From an uncultured Poribacteria bacterium (GTDB lineage Bacteria > Poribacteria > WGA-4E > WGA-3G): a DNA stretch of 64,000 nucleotides. Position numbers and translations under genes: made by a program. The notes beneath the pieces were generated by a model. It did not search any database. It worked only from the letters and a program-made list of their open reading frames with translations, and had not been told where the DNA came from. The DNA lies in contig OX638352.1 of NCBI GenBank assembly GCA_951813545.1, positions 558,001-622,000 of the forward strand. The letters are read 5' to 3'. Positions 8,028 to 16,673 of the stretch are shown here, piece by piece (position 1 is the first letter of the stretch; every line of letters starts with the position of its first letter).

Positions 8028-11000
8028 TTAGGAACATCCACTCGTTGCGCCACAGTTCGCGCAGCGATAGCAAACCCCACTTCTCACCATAAGTGCACCG
8101 CACTCAAGACACGGCGGGGCATCCGCATGTTGTAGCACAACCTGCTTCTCATGAGCCACCCAAGAGTCGGTCTCACCGTTACTTCCATGTCCATACGGAT
8201 GGAGTTGCTCGGGGGGCACCATCTCTTCATCAAAATCCAGCACCTCGGAACCTCCGTGTGGTTCTTGGGAGAGAAACCGTATACCGAGCCACCGGAAAAC
8301 GTAATCTATAATCGACTTCGCCATCGGAATATCAGGGTTAGCCGTGAAACCTGACGGTTCAAACCGAACATGGCTAAACTTATTAACAAGCGACTCTAAC
8401 GGCACGCCGTACTGCAACGCAATAGAAGTGAGGACCGCAACAGAGTCCATCAAGCCAGAGACAGCCGTTCCCTCTTTGCTCATACGGAGAAAGACTTCTC
8501 CAGGCGTACCGTCCTCATAAAAGCCGACATGAATGTAACCCTCATGACCGCCAACGCTAAACTTGTGCGTAAGAGAAGAACGCGTGTCTGAAAGACGTTT
8601 TCTGATAGGACGTTCAGCAGGCACATCAGTAATAGCCTCATCGGTTTCACTCTCTGCATCCTGTTGGCTTCGGGTTGAAAGCGGTTGGCTTCCTTTGCTA
8701 CCGTCACGATAAACGGCGAGACACTTGACCCCACGCCGCCACGCTTCCACGTACAACGTCTTGATATCATCCACTGATGCGTTGTGCGGGATGTTGACCG
8801 TCTTGGAAATGGCACCGGAGATAAAAGGTTGCACAGCTGCCATCATTTTCAACGGTCCCATGTGATTTATATAACGAGTTCCGTGCTTACCGCACTGGAC
8901 AGCGCAATCAAAAACCGGATAGTGCATCGGTGAGAGATGGGGTGCCCCCTCAACCGTGCCTGTTCCGCAAATAACCTCTTCAGCAGTACTAATCTCATCT
9001 TCACTGAACCCGATTGTAGAAAGGAGGTCAAAACTCGGATCTGCCGCTTCTTCCTCGGTTATGCCTAACCGCTCAAGACACTCAGCACCCAAAAAACCAG
9101 GAGCAAAGGCGAGATTTAGGTCGAATGAACTCGGTAGCGTCTCCGCAATACGAGCGATATCCTCTTGTGTGAAACCCTTCCGCTTCAACGTGTCGGGGTT
9201 GATATGCGGTGTCCCTTCAAAAGTGCCCGTTCCGACGAGGGATGTAATAATCGCCTCTGTCTGTTGGAGTGTATAATCTAAGTTGTACAAGGCATCGCGA
9301 ACGCTCTGGTTCACAATCTTCATGTAACCGCCACCCGCCAACTTCTTGAACTTGACGAGAGCAAACTCTGGTTCGATTCCTGTTGTATCACAATCCATCA
9401 GGAAGGAAATCGTTCCGGTCGGAGCGATGACGCTAATTTGGGAATTTCGATAGCCCCACTGTTCCCCTTTTTCAAGACAGAGATCCCAATCCCCTTTTGC
9501 TGCGTCTAACAGGTCAGATGGACATGCCACTGGATCAATATCGTAGGCAGCATCGCGGTGCAGCCGCATAACATCTAACATCGAGTCGCGATTCTTCGCG
9601 TAACCTTCAAAAGCACCTACACTCTCAGCGATCTCCGCACTTGTGTGATACCCACGACCACTTAAGATAGCAGTAATAGCACCCGCGTAAGCACAAGCCT
9701 GCGCGCTGTCGTAAGGAATCCCTAAACGCATCAAGAGCGCGCCCAAATTCGCATAACCGAGTCCAAGCGGACGATACTCATGAGAACGCCGCGCTATATT
9801 TTCTGTCGGGTAAGAAGAGAGGTCTACTATGATTTCCATCGCAGTGGCAAACACCCGAACAGTAGCACGGAAAGCATCAATATCAAAGTTATTATCATCT
9901 CCGAGGAATTTGGCGAGGTTAATGCTCGCGAGATTGCAGGCGGAATCATCTAAGAAAAGGTATTCACTGCACGGATTGCTTGCATTAATCCTACCCGTGT
10001 TTTTACACGTGTGCCACTTCTGAATCGTGCTATCAAATTGAACACCCGGATCCGCACATGCCCATGCCGCATAGGCGATTTTCTCCATCAGCGTTCTGGC
10101 ATCATACTCATCGGCGACTTCACCACTCATCCGATACGTGGTTTTCCAAGAATCTCCCTGTAGATAGGCGTTCATGAAGTCATCTGGAATCCGGACAGAG
10201 TTATTACTGTTCTGCCCACTGACAGTACTATACGCCTCACCGTTGAAGTCAGCAGGATACCCTGCTGCAATGAGTGCCTTCGCTTTATCTTCTTCCTTCA
10301 ACTTCCAATCAATGTAGTCGGCGATCTCTGGGTGATCCATATCAAGGATAACCATTTTAGCTGCGCGCCTCGTGGTCCCACCAGATTTGATACTGCCTGC
10401 CCACCGGTCAAAACCTTCAAGGAAAGAAAGAACCCCTGAACTCTCACCGCCGCCAGAGAGAAGTTCGCCTTTGGCGCGAACTCTACTGAAATTAGAGCCT
10501 GTCCCACTACCGTATTTAAAGAGGCGCACTTCAGACTTCTGAAGTTCAAGCATGGAATCCAGGGAATCATCAACGCTTTGAATGAAGCAGGCGGAGTTTT
10601 GCGGGTGTTCATACGCACCGGTCGAAACACAGACTTTTTCTGCGTCCCGGTCCCAATAGTAGTTTCCACCGCCCCCCTCAATATTATATTCATGCCACAA
10701 GCCGCAGTTAAACCAGACAGGCGAGTTGAAGGCACCGCGCTGTGTAACGAGGATATGCGTCAATTCCATCTCAAATGTTTGCGCATCTTCGGGACTTGCG
10801 AAATAGCCACCGAATTCCTCGCCTGCGCGACGCAGTGTACGCGCCACACGCGTAACTAACTGGCGAACGCTATCCTCCGATTCTGTACCGGGGACCCCCG
10901 CTTTCCGGAAATACTTTGATGATGCAATATCTGTCGCAAGCTGCGTCCAGTCCGCTGGCACCTCAACTTGGTCCTGTTTAAAGATGACATCACCCTTTTC

Positions 11001-11165
11001 GTTGTAAATGACCGCGTCGCGGCGTTCCCACCCCAATAAATCGTAAGGATGAACACCGGGTGTGGTAAAATAGGGTGTGAAAACAAGCCCCTTCCGATTA
11101 CCTCCGCTGGAATGCTTCGGAGAGGTTGTCCCTTCATCAACCCCTTTCGGATTATCAACCGTCAT
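8028..11165 (-). CDS. nrdJ: Adenosylcobalamin-dependent ribonucleoside-diphosphate reductase
   Basis: The enzyme reduces ribonucleotides to deoxyribonucleotides using coenzyme B12. The class II core is clear: NSPVWFNCG, GSGTGSNFS, NPCSEYLFLDDSACNLASINL-type region, and PTGTISFLMDCDTTGIEPE. A TSCPD-type domain (GGHEGYIHVGFYEDGTPGE) follows, then a C-terminal cysteine-rich tail (CLECGALMVRSG, CYRCANCG) for disulfide transfer or zinc binding. ATG 11165 is preferred over 11171 because GAGAGG lies seven bases before it, which gives about 1,045 residues. It follows tyrS after about 110 bases that hold no recognisable cobalamin riboswitch. A terminator follows. Confidence 0.95.
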   Translation of the reverse strand: MTVDNPKGVDEGTTSPKHSSGGNRKGLVFTPYFTTPGVHPYDLLGWERRDAVIYNEKGDVIFKQDQVEVPADWTQLATDIASSKYFRKAGVPGTESEDSVRQLVTRVARTLRRAGEEFGGYFASPEDAQTFEMELTHILVTQRGAFNSPVWFNCGLWHEYNIEGGGGNYYWDRDAEKVCVSTGAYEHPQNSACFIQSVDDSLDSMLELQKSEVRLFKYGSGTGSNFSRVRAKGELLSGGGESSGVLSFLEGFDRWAGSIKSGGTTRRAAKMVILDMDHPEIADYIDWKLKEEDKAKALIAAGYPADFNGEAYSTVSGQNSNNSVRIPDDFMNAYLQGDSWKTTYRMSGEVADEYDARTLMEKIAYAAWACADPGVQFDSTIQKWHTCKNTGRINASNPCSEYLFLDDSACNLASINLAKFLGDDNNFDIDAFRATVRVFATAMEIIVDLSSYPTENIARRSHEYRPLGLGYANLGALLMRLGIPYDSAQACAYAGAITAILSGRGYHTSAEIAESVGAFEGYAKNRDSMLDVMRLHRDAAYDIDPVACPSDLLDAAKGDWDLCLEKGEQWGYRNSQISVIAPTGTISFLMDCDTTGIEPEFALVKFKKLAGGGYMKIVNQSVRDALYNLDYTLQQTEAIITSLVGTGTFEGTPHINPDTLKRKGFTQEDIARIAETLPSSFDLNLAFAPGFLGAECLERLGITEEEAADPSFDLLSTIGFSEDEISTAEEVICGTGTVEGAPHLSPMHYPVFDCAVQCGKHGTRYINHMGPLKMMAAVQPFISGAISKTVNIPHNASVDDIKTLYVEAWRRGVKCLAVYRDGSKGSQPLSTRSQQDAESETDEAITDVPAERPIRKRLSDTRSSLTHKFSVGGHEGYIHVGFYEDGTPGEVFLRMSKEGTAVSGLMDSVAVLTSIALQYGVPLESLVNKFSHVRFEPSGFTANPDIPMAKSIIDYVFRWLGIRFLSQEPHGGSEVLDFDEEMVPPEQLHPYGHGSNGETDSWVAHEKQVVLQHADAPPCLECGALMVRSGVCYRCANCGATSGCS

Positions 11166-11282
11166 ACTCATACCTCTCTGGTTAGTTACCGGTACACCGG
11201 CGAAAGTGCCCCGACGAAAACCGTTTTATGATGATGCGCGTTTGGCATCGCGCTTATTATTAAAGATACCCTTAGTTATGAA

Positions 11283-12560
11283 TTAATTTTCTTTGAGAAC
11301 AATCCGATGATAACGTTTCTTGCCAGCACGGAGTAGCAGGGCATTGTCCTCAAGCAGATCGGTCCCAACGACCATATCTATCGAACGGCACTGTTTTTCG
11401 TTGATGTAGGCACCGCCCTGTTGAACGAGCCGCCGCGCTTCGCTACGTGAATTTGCCAATCCAACTTCATGGAACAACGCCATGATTGGAATACCCGCAT
11501 TGAGTCGTTCTGCTGCAATAACCGAAGTCGGCATTTCCGCTTCATCAAGGTTACCACCACCAAATGCCGCACGTGAGGCTGTTCGTGCTTTATCTGCCTC
11601 CGCTTTTCCGTGAGCAAGTCGCGTGGTTTCGTAGGCGAGGACTTCTTTTGCCTCGCGAATTGCTTCATCCTCCAAACTGCCGAGTCGTCGGACCTCATCA
11701 ATCGGAAGAAAGGTGAAATACGCTAAGAATCGCGAGACATCGCGATCGTCCACGTTGATCCAGTACTGATAAAATTCATACGGCGATGTCCGCTCAGCAT
11801 CAAGCCAGACCGCACCGCCTGCGGTTTTTCCCATCTTCGCGCCACTCGCCGTAGTGAGCAGCGGAAAAGTGACAGCGTGAACCCGTTCGGCTTCAATCCG
11901 GCGAACAAGATCAACACCCGCAAGGATATTGCCCCACTGATCGTCACCACCGAGTTGGAGGCGACACCCATATTCGCGAAAAAGATATAGATAGTCGTAA
12001 GCTTGGAGCAGTTGATAGTTAAATTCAAGGAATGAGAGACCGAGTTCGCGCTCAAGCCGTTGCTTGTAACCTTCAGCACGGATCATCTCATTGACTCGGA
12101 AGTGTTTACCAATATCGCGTAGAAATTCGATGTAATTTATAGAAAGCAGCCAATCAGCATTGTTGAAGAACCCACCCACTCTTGACGGCGTTTGCGAGTT
12201 TCCAGCATTTACAAGTGTGTTATCAAGATTTAAGTAACGTTGCAACTGCGCAAGGATGCCCTTGCCGTTTGCTGAAATTTGTTCTTTCGACAACATTGGA
12301 CGCATCTCGGTCTTATCAGTTGGATCACCTATCATAGTTGTGCCGCCACCGATGATCGCAATCGGCTTATGCCCCGCGCGTTGTAGGTGTGCCATCGCCA
12401 TTATCGGAACAAGGCTGCCCACATGCAGACTCGATGCTGTCGGATCAAAGCCAACGTAGTAGGTGACCTGTTTTTCAGCTAACAGACGCGTGACCTGCTC
12501 AGCATTGGTGACCTGTTTGATAAAGCCTCGTTCATTCAGGGCTTCAAAGACGTTGTCCAT
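11283..12560 (-). CDS. tyrS: Tyrosyl-tRNA synthetase
   Basis: This class I aminoacyl-tRNA synthetase attaches tyrosine to tRNA-Tyr. It has the HIGH-type motif as HVGS (around residue 46) in DPTASSLHVGS, the KMSKS loop as KMGKT, and a C-terminal S4 RNA-binding region (SEARRLVQQGGAYIN). The length of 425 residues is normal. An AGGA ribosome site lies about seven bases before the ATG. It is upstream of nrdJ in the same orientation. No T-box leader is evident in the preceding minus-strand sequence. Confidence 0.96.
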   Translation of the reverse strand: MDNVFEALNERGFIKQVTNAEQVTRLLAEKQVTYYVGFDPTASSLHVGSLVPIMAMAHLQRAGHKPIAIIGGGTTMIGDPTDKTEMRPMLSKEQISANGKGILAQLQRYLNLDNTLVNAGNSQTPSRVGGFFNNADWLLSINYIEFLRDIGKHFRVNEMIRAEGYKQRLERELGLSFLEFNYQLLQAYDYLYLFREYGCRLQLGGDDQWGNILAGVDLVRRIEAERVHAVTFPLLTTASGAKMGKTAGGAVWLDAERTSPYEFYQYWINVDDRDVSRFLAYFTFLPIDEVRRLGSLEDEAIREAKEVLAYETTRLAHGKAEADKARTASRAAFGGGNLDEAEMPTSVIAAERLNAGIPIMALFHEVGLANSRSEARRLVQQGGAYINEKQCRSIDMVVGTDLLEDNALLLRAGKKRYHRIVLKEN

Positions 12561-12999
12561 TTTTCGTCCTGTTTCAATTTAGATTAGATTTTTTCGGTCT
12601 TATTATCAGGAATTTGGTTAGTGTGGTTCGCATCTCAATCTGAACCTACGAGCAGCTTCCCACACCGAAATACGCAAGAAGTACGATGGGAAAATTGATA
12701 GAAAATTTATGCTTGCAATCCAAGACAGAAATTTGGAAACTACGTTTAAAAATTTCCACATATATTATTATATATCAACTTTATCTATATAGCAATCTTA
12801 TATTTTTTGGCAGCGAATTTACCTCACATATTTTCGTGACGAGGAAATGTTTCGGGTCAATTCAAAATCAGGGAGCACACGGATTTGTAATGCCAAAAAA
12901 TGCTATAAATCCGCTCATAAATTTCGTTCCAGACGCTAAGGTTCTGGAATATTTTCCAGATTGTTCCGGTCTCGATTTATCTTCACATCGAGACCGGTA
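12561..12999. other. Intergenic region with an 11-bp inverted repeat
   Basis: The stretch is AT-rich and codes for nothing convincing. It holds the tyrS upstream region and, at 12966-12997, a perfect 11-bp inverted repeat (CCGGTCTCGAT / ATCGAGACCGG, 10-nt loop). The repeat sits right where the tnpB element's right end stops, so it may be an old terminator or part of the insertion target. Confidence 0.5.
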
Positions 13000-13134
13000 T
13001 TGCAAGGTGATAGCAGCCAACGCCTAAAGGCGTGGGCTTCGGCTTCGTAGCAACTGCGGTTTTCTCAAAGAGATCACCGTCTTATTATCGCTCCACCCGC
13101 GGGCGTTTCCCTGTAGTCTTCTACAGGCATATCG
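13000..13134 (-). ncRNA. Predicted omega RNA / right end of tnpB element 1
   Basis: Downstream of tnpB on its strand, about 55 bases (13042-13096) are nearly identical to the same position of the second tnpB element (34894-34948), although these bases lie mostly outside the tnpB frame here. Next comes the terminal hairpin GCCCACGCC-TTTA-GGCGTTGGC. Conserved 3' sequence ending in a hairpin is what TnpB guide RNAs look like. The guide would be the bases just beyond about 13000 on the minus strand. Confidence 0.5.
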
Positions 13135-14286
13135 TTAGGTAACGGCTATCCCCGCCCGCAAAATGTTTATCGCAGCATTTATGTCTCTGTCGTGGTGAGC
13201 GCTACATTTCGGACATGTCCACTGCCTATCAGAGAGAGAAAGGTTTTCGTTATGAAAGCCACAAGCACTACAAGGTTTCGTTGTCGCCGTCCATTGTCCG
13301 ATTTGTTCAAAATGACGCTTATGTTTTTGACACTTATACTTCAATATCCCAACAAACTGGTAGAAGGCAAGGTCGGAGACTTTACGTCCCCACAAACGTT
13401 TCATACCGTCAAGGTTCAAAGTTTCAAGGATAATCGTATCAAACTTCTTACAGAGTTCACTTGCGAGTTGCCAGTGAAAATCTTTGCGTTGGTTGCTGAT
13501 TTTCCGATACAGGCGTGCGATTTGTCTCACGCAACGCCACCACCCCTTAGAACCTTTAACTTTACGGCTCAATGCCTTGTTGAGAGACCGAAGTTTGTTC
13601 AAGTTAGATTTCAAAGGTTGTGGGTGTTGGATTTTCTCACCCGTGCTAAGTGTCAAATACGCCTCTTTCATGCCGGATTTGGTCTGGGAATAGACCAAAT
13701 CCATTCCTTGTATTACATTGTCTGCCCCAACGCTCTGACCTGTTGTCGGCAGCGATTTAAAATCTGTGTAGGTCGTTATTATATAGAGCCAATAGTCCCC
13801 GCAACTATCACGCTTGATTGTAATACGACTGAGAGTCCCGTGCCATTGCCGGTGTTTATGGAATGTATAAGCGATTGGGTTACGTTTCCACTTACCATTT
13901 TCAAACTTACGAAGGGTCAATGTAATACGATTGTTTTTTAACTTGTATCCGGCTTGTTTGAGTGTGAAAGATTTGAACTTATGCCTCGGTTTGATATGTG
14001 GTCTACCACCAAGTTTATTGAAAAAACGCTGATACGCCACGTCAATGCGTTTCAGTTCTTCTTGAATCGCTTGACTCGGCAGCATATTCCAATGCCGGTG
14101 TGTCGTCCGTTTCAACGCCGTCAACTGTTTGCACATAACAGCATAGTTTGCATACCCGAAACCGTCTTTATACCGTTGACGCTGCCACTTATGGAAATAC
14201 GCATGCACCTGCCACATATCATCAAGCAAGTTGCCAATACGCATACAATTAGATTGATCGCCAATCTTATATTTGTAGGTTTTCAT
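13135..14286 (-). CDS. tnpB: TnpB RNA-guided nuclease with palindromic in-frame insertion (copy 1)
   Basis: This 383-residue IS605 OrfB/TnpB protein has RuvC-type motifs SVGAD, LETLNLDGM and HDRDINAAINI, and a zinc ribbon CSACGFHNENLS plus CPKC. TnpB nucleases cut DNA guided by an RNA from the element's right end. Compared with copy 2 (34934-36064), RuvC-I is split: after SVGAD come about 14 extra residues before GMKEAYLTL. The extra DNA contains a perfect 11-bp palindrome (13675-13702). The catalytic Asp stays but its local fold is probably disturbed, so this copy may be inactive. A good promoter lies upstream. Confidence 0.88.
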   Translation of the reverse strand: MKTYKYKIGDQSNCMRIGNLLDDMWQVHAYFHKWQRQRYKDGFGYANYAVMCKQLTALKRTTHRHWNMLPSQAIQEELKRIDVAYQRFFNKLGGRPHIKPRHKFKSFTLKQAGYKLKNNRITLTLRKFENGKWKRNPIAYTFHKHRQWHGTLSRITIKRDSCGDYWLYIITTYTDFKSLPTTGQSVGADNVIQGMDLVYSQTKSGMKEAYLTLSTGEKIQHPQPLKSNLNKLRSLNKALSRKVKGSKGWWRCVRQIARLYRKISNQRKDFHWQLASELCKKFDTIILETLNLDGMKRLWGRKVSDLAFYQFVGILKYKCQKHKRHFEQIGQWTATTKPCSACGFHNENLSLSDRQWTCPKCSAHHDRDINAAINILRAGIAVT

Positions 14287-14384
14287 GGTATATCGCGTAT
14301 CGCGGCTTTAACCTTCAACCAAGATAGGTTAGGGACAGACACGCCTTGCAGCGTGCTTGGTTGTGTCCCCAACGCGATAGTATC

Positions 14385-14414
14385 ATTATACTACACATTG
14401 ACTGCATTTGTCAA
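14385..14414 (-). promoter_or_regulatory. Promoter of tnpB copy 1
   Basis: Minus strand: consensus TTGACA (14409-14414), 18-bp spacer, consensus TATAAT (14385-14390). It lies about 100 bases before the tnpB start, inside the left end of the element, so the element carries its own strong promoter. Confidence 0.7.
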
Positions 14415-14511
14415 ATTTATTTCACAGGGATTACGCCTTTAGCGGGAAACCTATATCCCAAAGCTAAAGCGGTGGGCTTTACGCCCGAATGCCCGTAAGT
14501 AAAAAACCGAA

Positions 14512-15246
14512 CTATTCCTCGTCATCCTCTGCATAAGAATGCCCACTGAAAATTGCACGGACCTGTTTCGCCGTCTTCGGACCTGAGAGCAGCTTCCCAA
14601 TCCGATCACCTTCCTCTTCAAGCAAAGCCTTGACATTTGTGAGCACTGCCTCCAATTTATCCGCTGGAAACTTGCATGCCCCGTTTTCATCCATGTGGAT
14701 AATCTCACCCGGTGCGACATCCATCCCCGCTATTGAGACCGGCACATTGACAGATTGAACCGCCATCGCCCCGTGCCCAGGAGTGATACCACTTAACAGA
14801 TACTGGAACTCCATTGGTCGGATTTCGTCAATATCGCGTGACGGACCATTCGAGATTGCTCCAAGACATCCAATCGACTTCATCGCTGCTGTCATATTGC
14901 CACCCGCTAAGCCGACCTTATTCGCTAATTCGGGTGGAAACTTCTGCTCAAATGCAAAGATTGTCGGTTGCTTGGAAGCACCTAACGCATCAATAACATC
15001 CATAAAGGAGAGTTCCGAATAGTTTGGATCGGGTACCCCGTAAACGCACGTCACCGCATACCCAGCAATAGCACCGAGTTCAGGATACATACAACGGATC
15101 GTTGTATCTGTGTACCAATTTTCTGTCCACGGATTGTAAAGTCCAAGGCAGAGAGGGTTCCCCGGATAGGTAGCAACCACATTCGTGATCGAGGGTGTAT
15201 CATATTTGCGCAATTCCGCCAACATTTCCTGTTCTGTTAATGCCAT
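14512..15246 (-). CDS. RraA-family protein (HMG aldolase-like)
   Basis: The 244-residue protein belongs to the RraA / 4-hydroxy-4-methyl-2-oxoglutarate aldolase family, formerly annotated as dimethylmenaquinone methyltransferase. Recognisable parts are the start LRKYDTPSITNVV, GGNMTAAMKSIGCLGAISNG, followed by the SRDIDEIR metal-site segment, and VAPGEIIHMDENG. Relatives are metal-dependent C-C lyases acting on oxo acids or regulators of RNase E. Its neighbour, an HpcH/HpaI-type aldolase on the same strand, favours a carboxylic-acid catabolic role (inference). A tnpB element has inserted just behind its stop. Confidence 0.85.
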   Translation of the reverse strand: MALTEQEMLAELRKYDTPSITNVVATYPGNPLCLGLYNPWTENWYTDTTIRCMYPELGAIAGYAVTCVYGVPDPNYSELSFMDVIDALGASKQPTIFAFEQKFPPELANKVGLAGGNMTAAMKSIGCLGAISNGPSRDIDEIRPMEFQYLLSGITPGHGAMAVQSVNVPVSIAGMDVAPGEIIHMDENGACKFPADKLEAVLTNVKALLEEEGDRIGKLLSGPKTAKQVRAIFSGHSYAEDDEE

Positions 15247-15277
15247 TTTCTAATTTTCCTTTTTCTAACGATCGCTC

Positions 15278-15487
15278 CTGGGCTGCCCTCCACTACGTTT
15301 CGGGCAGATTTTTGATGCAATTCACACGGGTCAGGCTCGCTGAAACCTTTGGGACTTCACCAGACACCGTTATAGAACGTTTTCCTGTTGAAATCTTTTA
15401 TACCCACCTTTATCCTCACACGTACAGGGAACATAGGGGATTGGCATTCACCGAAAACCATCGCGAAACGAAGTGGAACGATGACCA
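15278..15487. repeat. MITE-like inverted-repeat element, copy A
   Basis: About 210 bases are bounded by inverted ends: CCACTACGTTTCG (15290-15302) on the left and CGAAACGAAGTGG (15463-15475) on the right. Each is enclosed in its own small hairpin (CTGCCC/GGGCAG at 15283-15307, CATCG/CGATG at 15459-15483). The hairpin arms differ while pairing is kept. A second copy lies in opposite orientation at 59877-60073 and shares an internal CTTTTATAC-N3-ACCTTT segment. The element has no coding capacity. It fills the gap between the RraA and aldolase genes. Confidence 0.65.
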
Positions 15488-15551
15488 GAGTCCGATCATT
15501 TAAAAATTCGTTTCAGGCTTGGTGCTTTGGATCCTGATTTACAAGTAGACT

Positions 15552-16430
15552 TTAGACAGGCATTGTCCTACCGGCGTATGCCCGTCCGATGCGTGCAGCT
15601 TCTTCGCCGCCACCAGTAATCCGCACCCCAGCGTCAATGCTCGCCCCAATTGTATCAGGTGACGCGCTTTCCAAAAACTTAATACCGGTCGCTTTGCACG
15701 CTGCAAAGACACGATTCCGAGCATCTTCCAATTCCTGTGGACGTGGGCTTGGCGGATTCTTATAGCCGAATGACATGCTCATATCACCTGGTCCCCATTC
15801 AGCGAAACCGATTCCGGGAACCTGTGCAGTGATTTCAACGTTCGCCAGCGCACGTTTATTTTCAAATTTGAGTCCCAACAGAAGTTCACCATCTGGATTC
15901 AACGGCCACGGATCAGCAACATCCAAGTATTCGTTAGCGGAAATGCCCCATATAGGTGCGGCGGAGCCTTGCCCCGCAGAGCCGCGCCTCCCAACATCCA
16001 GTTGTGTACCAACACCGACTGTTTGGAACGGATAACGACATGCTTCAACAAATGCTTTAACTGCTTCTGGAGATTCGGCATGACAAAGCAGCAAGCCGTG
16101 CACACCGCGCGCGAGGAGTTGCCGCATCTGCCAACCGTTGGCACGAATTACATCCGCGCTGATGCCATCCACCGGTAATTCAACAATGACCGCTGGTGTC
16201 TTGTGTCCGCTGTTAGTGGGACCCCCATCAGCAAGACCTCGCATGAAACTATCCAATCCAGAGAGATCGAAACTCCCGTGCTCCATGCCGACATTAATAT
16301 AGTCTGCCCAAGTTTTTGCCATCGCGCGGCCCGCGTCATAGTTCAGCTCCGCGCCTGTGTGACTGCCGGTATAGAAAACAGGCAGGTCATCTGCTAACAA
16401 TTCAATCGCTTTATTAACGCGTTTCGGCAT
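15552..16430 (-). CDS. HpcH/HpaI aldolase family protein
   Basis: With the start at ATG 16430 (AAAGGAG nine bases upstream) the protein has 292 residues; an ATG at 16493 is in frame but lacks a ribosome site. It is a metal-dependent class II aldolase of the HpcH/HpaI/citrate-lyase beta family, which cleaves hydroxy-oxo acids to pyruvate and an aldehyde. The metal-ligand regions are LKFENKRALANVEI (Glu) and WGPGDMSMSFG (Asp), and PGIGFAEWGPGD is typical. It probably acts with the RraA-family protein downstream in aromatic or sugar-acid breakdown (inference). Confidence 0.88.
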   Translation of the reverse strand: MPKRVNKAIELLADDLPVFYTGSHTGAELNYDAGRAMAKTWADYINVGMEHGSFDLSGLDSFMRGLADGGPTNSGHKTPAVIVELPVDGISADVIRANGWQMRQLLARGVHGLLLCHAESPEAVKAFVEACRYPFQTVGVGTQLDVGRRGSAGQGSAAPIWGISANEYLDVADPWPLNPDGELLLGLKFENKRALANVEITAQVPGIGFAEWGPGDMSMSFGYKNPPSPRPQELEDARNRVFAACKATGIKFLESASPDTIGASIDAGVRITGGGEEAARIGRAYAGRTMPV

Positions 16431-16673
16431 TACGGATTCTCCTTTTAACGTGCAATATATAACGTGCAATACATGAAAGACGGTTTCGAGCATTTTGATT
16501 TTGTTCTTTAAAAATTGTATAGAAAATGCAACAATCTGTCAACATAATTTTTTAAGAAATCGCTCACGATAGAAATCGAAAATCCTGAAATTCCTTGACA
16601 AATCTGGGAGTATTAGATAGGTTAAAAAAACGAATTACATATTAAAAAATTTCTTCAAGGAGTTGTCAATATT
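16431..16673. promoter_or_regulatory. Divergent promoter region
   Basis: This region separates the minus-strand aldolase and the plus-strand dehydrogenase. Toward the aldolase lies a direct repeat, AACGTGCAATA, at 16447-16457 and 16461-16471 (14-base period), a possible regulator site. Toward the dehydrogenase a perfect TTGACA (16595-16600) is followed 17 bases later by only a weak -10 (16618-16623). The shared arrangement suggests co-regulation, not proven. Confidence 0.4.

Larger units (their letters stand above)
13000..14494 (-). mobile_element. IS200/IS605-type element, tnpB only (copy 1)
   Basis: The element has one tnpB gene and no tnpA. The right end (low coordinates) shows a hairpin with a CTTTAGG-type loop at about 13015-13038. 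The left end shows another (GCTTTAGC loop, about 14440-14482). TTAC (minus strand, 14495-14498) flanks the left end, the same tetranucleotide as at the third element's left end, and it resembles an IS608-type target. Boundaries are estimates. Confidence 0.65.

Noticed and set aside
11172..11282. Cobalamin riboswitch before the B12-dependent reductase
   Set aside because: The spacer of about 110 bases is too short and lacks the B12-box consensus.
12686..13027. Plus-strand frame of 113 codons downstream of the tyrS leader
   Set aside because: No ribosome site, no family resemblance, and it runs through the inverted repeat and into the tnpB right end.
13192..14442. Plus-strand frames opposite tnpB copy 1
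   Set aside because: They are antisense shadows of a clear tnpB; the same applies to 35063-36157 and 62081-63076.
15195..15503. Plus-strand frame of 102 codons, similar at its end to the 5' extension of atpC
   Set aside because: The similarity is explained by the shared inverted-repeat element, not by a protein family.
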